From positions 30,976 through 94,975 of the forward strand of contig JAILHF010000048.1 in the NCBI GenBank assembly GCA_024696005.1: 64,000 bases of DNA, read 5' to 3'. Below are positions 62,706 through 64,000 of this stretch, piece by piece. The notes below the pieces were generated by a model. The model did no database searches, was not told the DNA's origin, and was given only the letters and a program-made list of their open reading frames with translations. The stretch is from Lachnospiraceae bacterium (GTDB lineage: Bacteria > Bacillota > Clostridia > Lachnospirales > Lachnospiraceae). Every line of letters starts with the position of its first letter. Position 1 is the stretch's first letter. Made by a program: the position numbers and the translations under genes.

Positions 62706-64000
62706 TCATTTCCTTCCGGCCTCCAGCTCCTTGTTGATCTCCGCCATCTTTTCCTCCGTCAGGATGAATCTCTTAAAGAAGATGAACAGCGCAAGCAGCA
62801 TGCCCGCGATGGGCAGCACCGTCATGGTAAGGCGCAGCCCCGTCAGGTTGGCCGTTGCCGATTCCGCGGCATCCGCCACACCTTCGGTGTTTTTGCTGAT
62901 CCGGAAAAGGTCCAGCGCAATGCCGGTCAGAAATACCGCCACGCCGCTGGCCAGCTTCACCACAAAGGTCTGCATCGAAAAGATCACGGATTCGTCACGG
63001 CGGTGATTCTTCAGCTCTCCGTAATCAACGGTATTGGCCAGAAAGACCGTGGTGAGCACCGTGAGCAGGCCGAAGGCAACAAAGACGAAAAAGCCGGGGA
63101 TCAGCAGAAACGCCAGGGACTTCACCCCCGTCATCATCAGGACAAAGAGCACCGCGTAACCGCCGATGGCAAAGAAGAAGCTCAGGTAGCATACCTTCGT
63201 CACGCTCAGGAATTTCCGAAGGAGCGGATAAGCCACCATCATGGAGAGGATCTGCATGCCGCCTCCAAAGGTGTTAAAGAGCACATAAGAGCCGTTCCAG
63301 CCGGAACCGCCGATATCGTACTTAAAGAAATAGATCAAGAGGTTTGAGGTGATGTACAGGGAAGCATTCACCAGCACGATGGTGACCACCACCGTCATGG
63401 CCTGGTCGTTCGTCACCAGCGCCTTGAACATCTGCCCGATGGAGGGCGACTCCATCTCCACGCTGGATTTTTCTTTTATGAACAGGCAGGTGATCGTGAT
63501 GAATGCGATAAAGATGATCGCGATGATCAGCGAGAAAGCGGAAAAACCGCTGATCTCGATCGGACGGTTCAGCGCCGAAAGCTGCTCCTGCAGTGGCGCA
63601 AGTGTTGCTTCATCCGCTCCGGACAACGTCATGTCATTGATCTGCGCCGAAATCTCCGATGCTTTCGCGCTTTCCTCCGGATGCGCGATGCCGCCGAGCG
63701 CCGGTACCACCAGCATCGTGACGACCGTGATCAGCGCGCTGCCCACGCCCGCGCAGGAACGCGCCATTGCCGTAAGCCCCTCACGTTCCTTGCCGCCTTC
63801 GGTAAAAGCCGGGATCATGGACCAGTAAGGGATGTCCATCATCGTATACGTCACGCCCCAGAGGATGTAAAAGACTGCCGCGTAGGCGGCCAGACCGCTG
63901 CCCGTGAGTGCGGGCGGCGCCGAGAATACCAGATACAATACCACCGCATTGGTGATGGTCCCGATCAGCAGCCAGGGCCGGAAGCGCCCCCACTTTGTCC
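62706..64000 (-). CDS. GPH-family glycoside/cation symporter (MelB-like), 5' end outside window
   Basis: About 431 codons are present and the frame is open to the window edge. The first visible residues, TKWGRFRPWLLIGTI, contain the family signature (WGRFRPW). ILWGVTYTMMDIPYWSMIPAFT, DYGELKNHRRDESVIFS and many membrane helices follow. A long loop after about residue 80 (EESAKASEISAQINDM...) is larger than usual. Imports a galactoside together with Na+ or H+, feeding the two hydrolases downstream. Confidence 0.93.
   Translation of the reverse strand, partial: TKWGRFRPWLLIGTITNAVVLYLVFSAPPALTGSGLAAYAAVFYILWGVTYTMMDIPYWSMIPAFTEGGKEREGLTAMARSCAGVGSALITVVTMLVVPALGGIAHPEESAKASEISAQINDMTLSGADEATLAPLQEQLSALNRPIEISGFSAFSLIIAIIFIAFITITCLFIKEKSSVEMESPSIGQMFKALVTNDQAMTVVVTIVLVNASLYITSNLLIYFFKYDIGGSGWNGSYVLFNTFGGGMQILSMMVAYPLLRKFLSVTKVCYLSFFFAIGGYAVLFVLMMTGVKSLAFLLIPGFFVFVAFGLLTVLTTVFLANTVDYGELKNHRRDESVIFSMQTFVVKLASGVAVFLTGIALDLFRISKNTEGVADAAESATANLTGLRLTMTVLPIAGMLLALFIFFKRFILTEEKMAEINKELEAGRK

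Overview
The window is about 64 kb of a Gram-positive, fairly GC-rich chromosome. It most likely comes from a member of the Clostridia, probably Lachnospiraceae. This rests on the order S10-spc-alpha ribosomal operon, ecfA, ecfT, truA; the four-cysteine (type Z) S14; a class B sortase with an MPKTG substrate; a clostripain-like lipoprotein; a TlpA / CXXC-microprotein / NapH-like module; and NlpC/P60 and GPH-GH36-GH2 genes of gut-anaerobe type. I see no tRNA, rRNA, IS element, prophage or CRISPR array.

Region 1 (1-8467, minus strand): a run of genes continues past the ribosomal cluster. A class B sortase and its probable anchored substrate come first, then a fused EcfA1-EcfA2 ATPase, EcfT, TruA, a formyltransferase-family protein, a PIG-L/LmbE-type deacetylase and the start of a glycan-initiating sugar transferase. 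Stop/start overlaps or near-contacts link neighbours through this run, suggesting translational coupling.

Region 2 (8551-25219, minus strand): the complete S10-spc-alpha superoperon, rpsJ to rplQ with secY, adk, map, infA and rpoA embedded. It has a promoter and a structured leader before rpsJ, a second promoter before rpmJ, an unusually long hairpin-rich gap before rpsM, a duplicated element between rpoA and rplQ, and a terminator after rplQ.

Region 3 (25311-32109): a Na+/solute symporter of the PutP type, a divergent rRNA-type methyltransferase, an unknown acidic protein, the TlpA lipoprotein / CXXC microprotein / NapH-like ferredoxin set, and a membrane-anchored spermidine-synthase-like protein.

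Region 4 (32182-44962): a clostripain-like lipoprotein, an unrecognised lipoprotein, a small alarmone synthetase joined to a response regulator with its probable kinase converging on it, an HD hydrolase, a D-2-hydroxyacid dehydrogenase, an ECF sigma / anti-sigma pair, a CYTH protein, 4-alpha-glucanotransferase and a Lys/Ala-rich histone H1-like protein.

Region 5 (45207-53668): cell-envelope functions. There is a tandem pair of MBOAT + SGNH-like acyl-transfer modules, an SH3-NlpC/P60 hydrolase whose promoter carries repeated TGTAA-type boxes, a divergent CapA-like lipoprotein, and a hotdog thioesterase.

Region 6 (53671-64000, minus strand): an acyl-CoA ligase and glycogen phosphorylase form one unit. 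A galactoside locus (GPH symporter, GH36 alpha-galactosidase, GH2 glycosidase) reaches the window edge.

All functional calls come from reading motifs by eye; no search was run. Promoter and RNA-structure calls are pattern matches.
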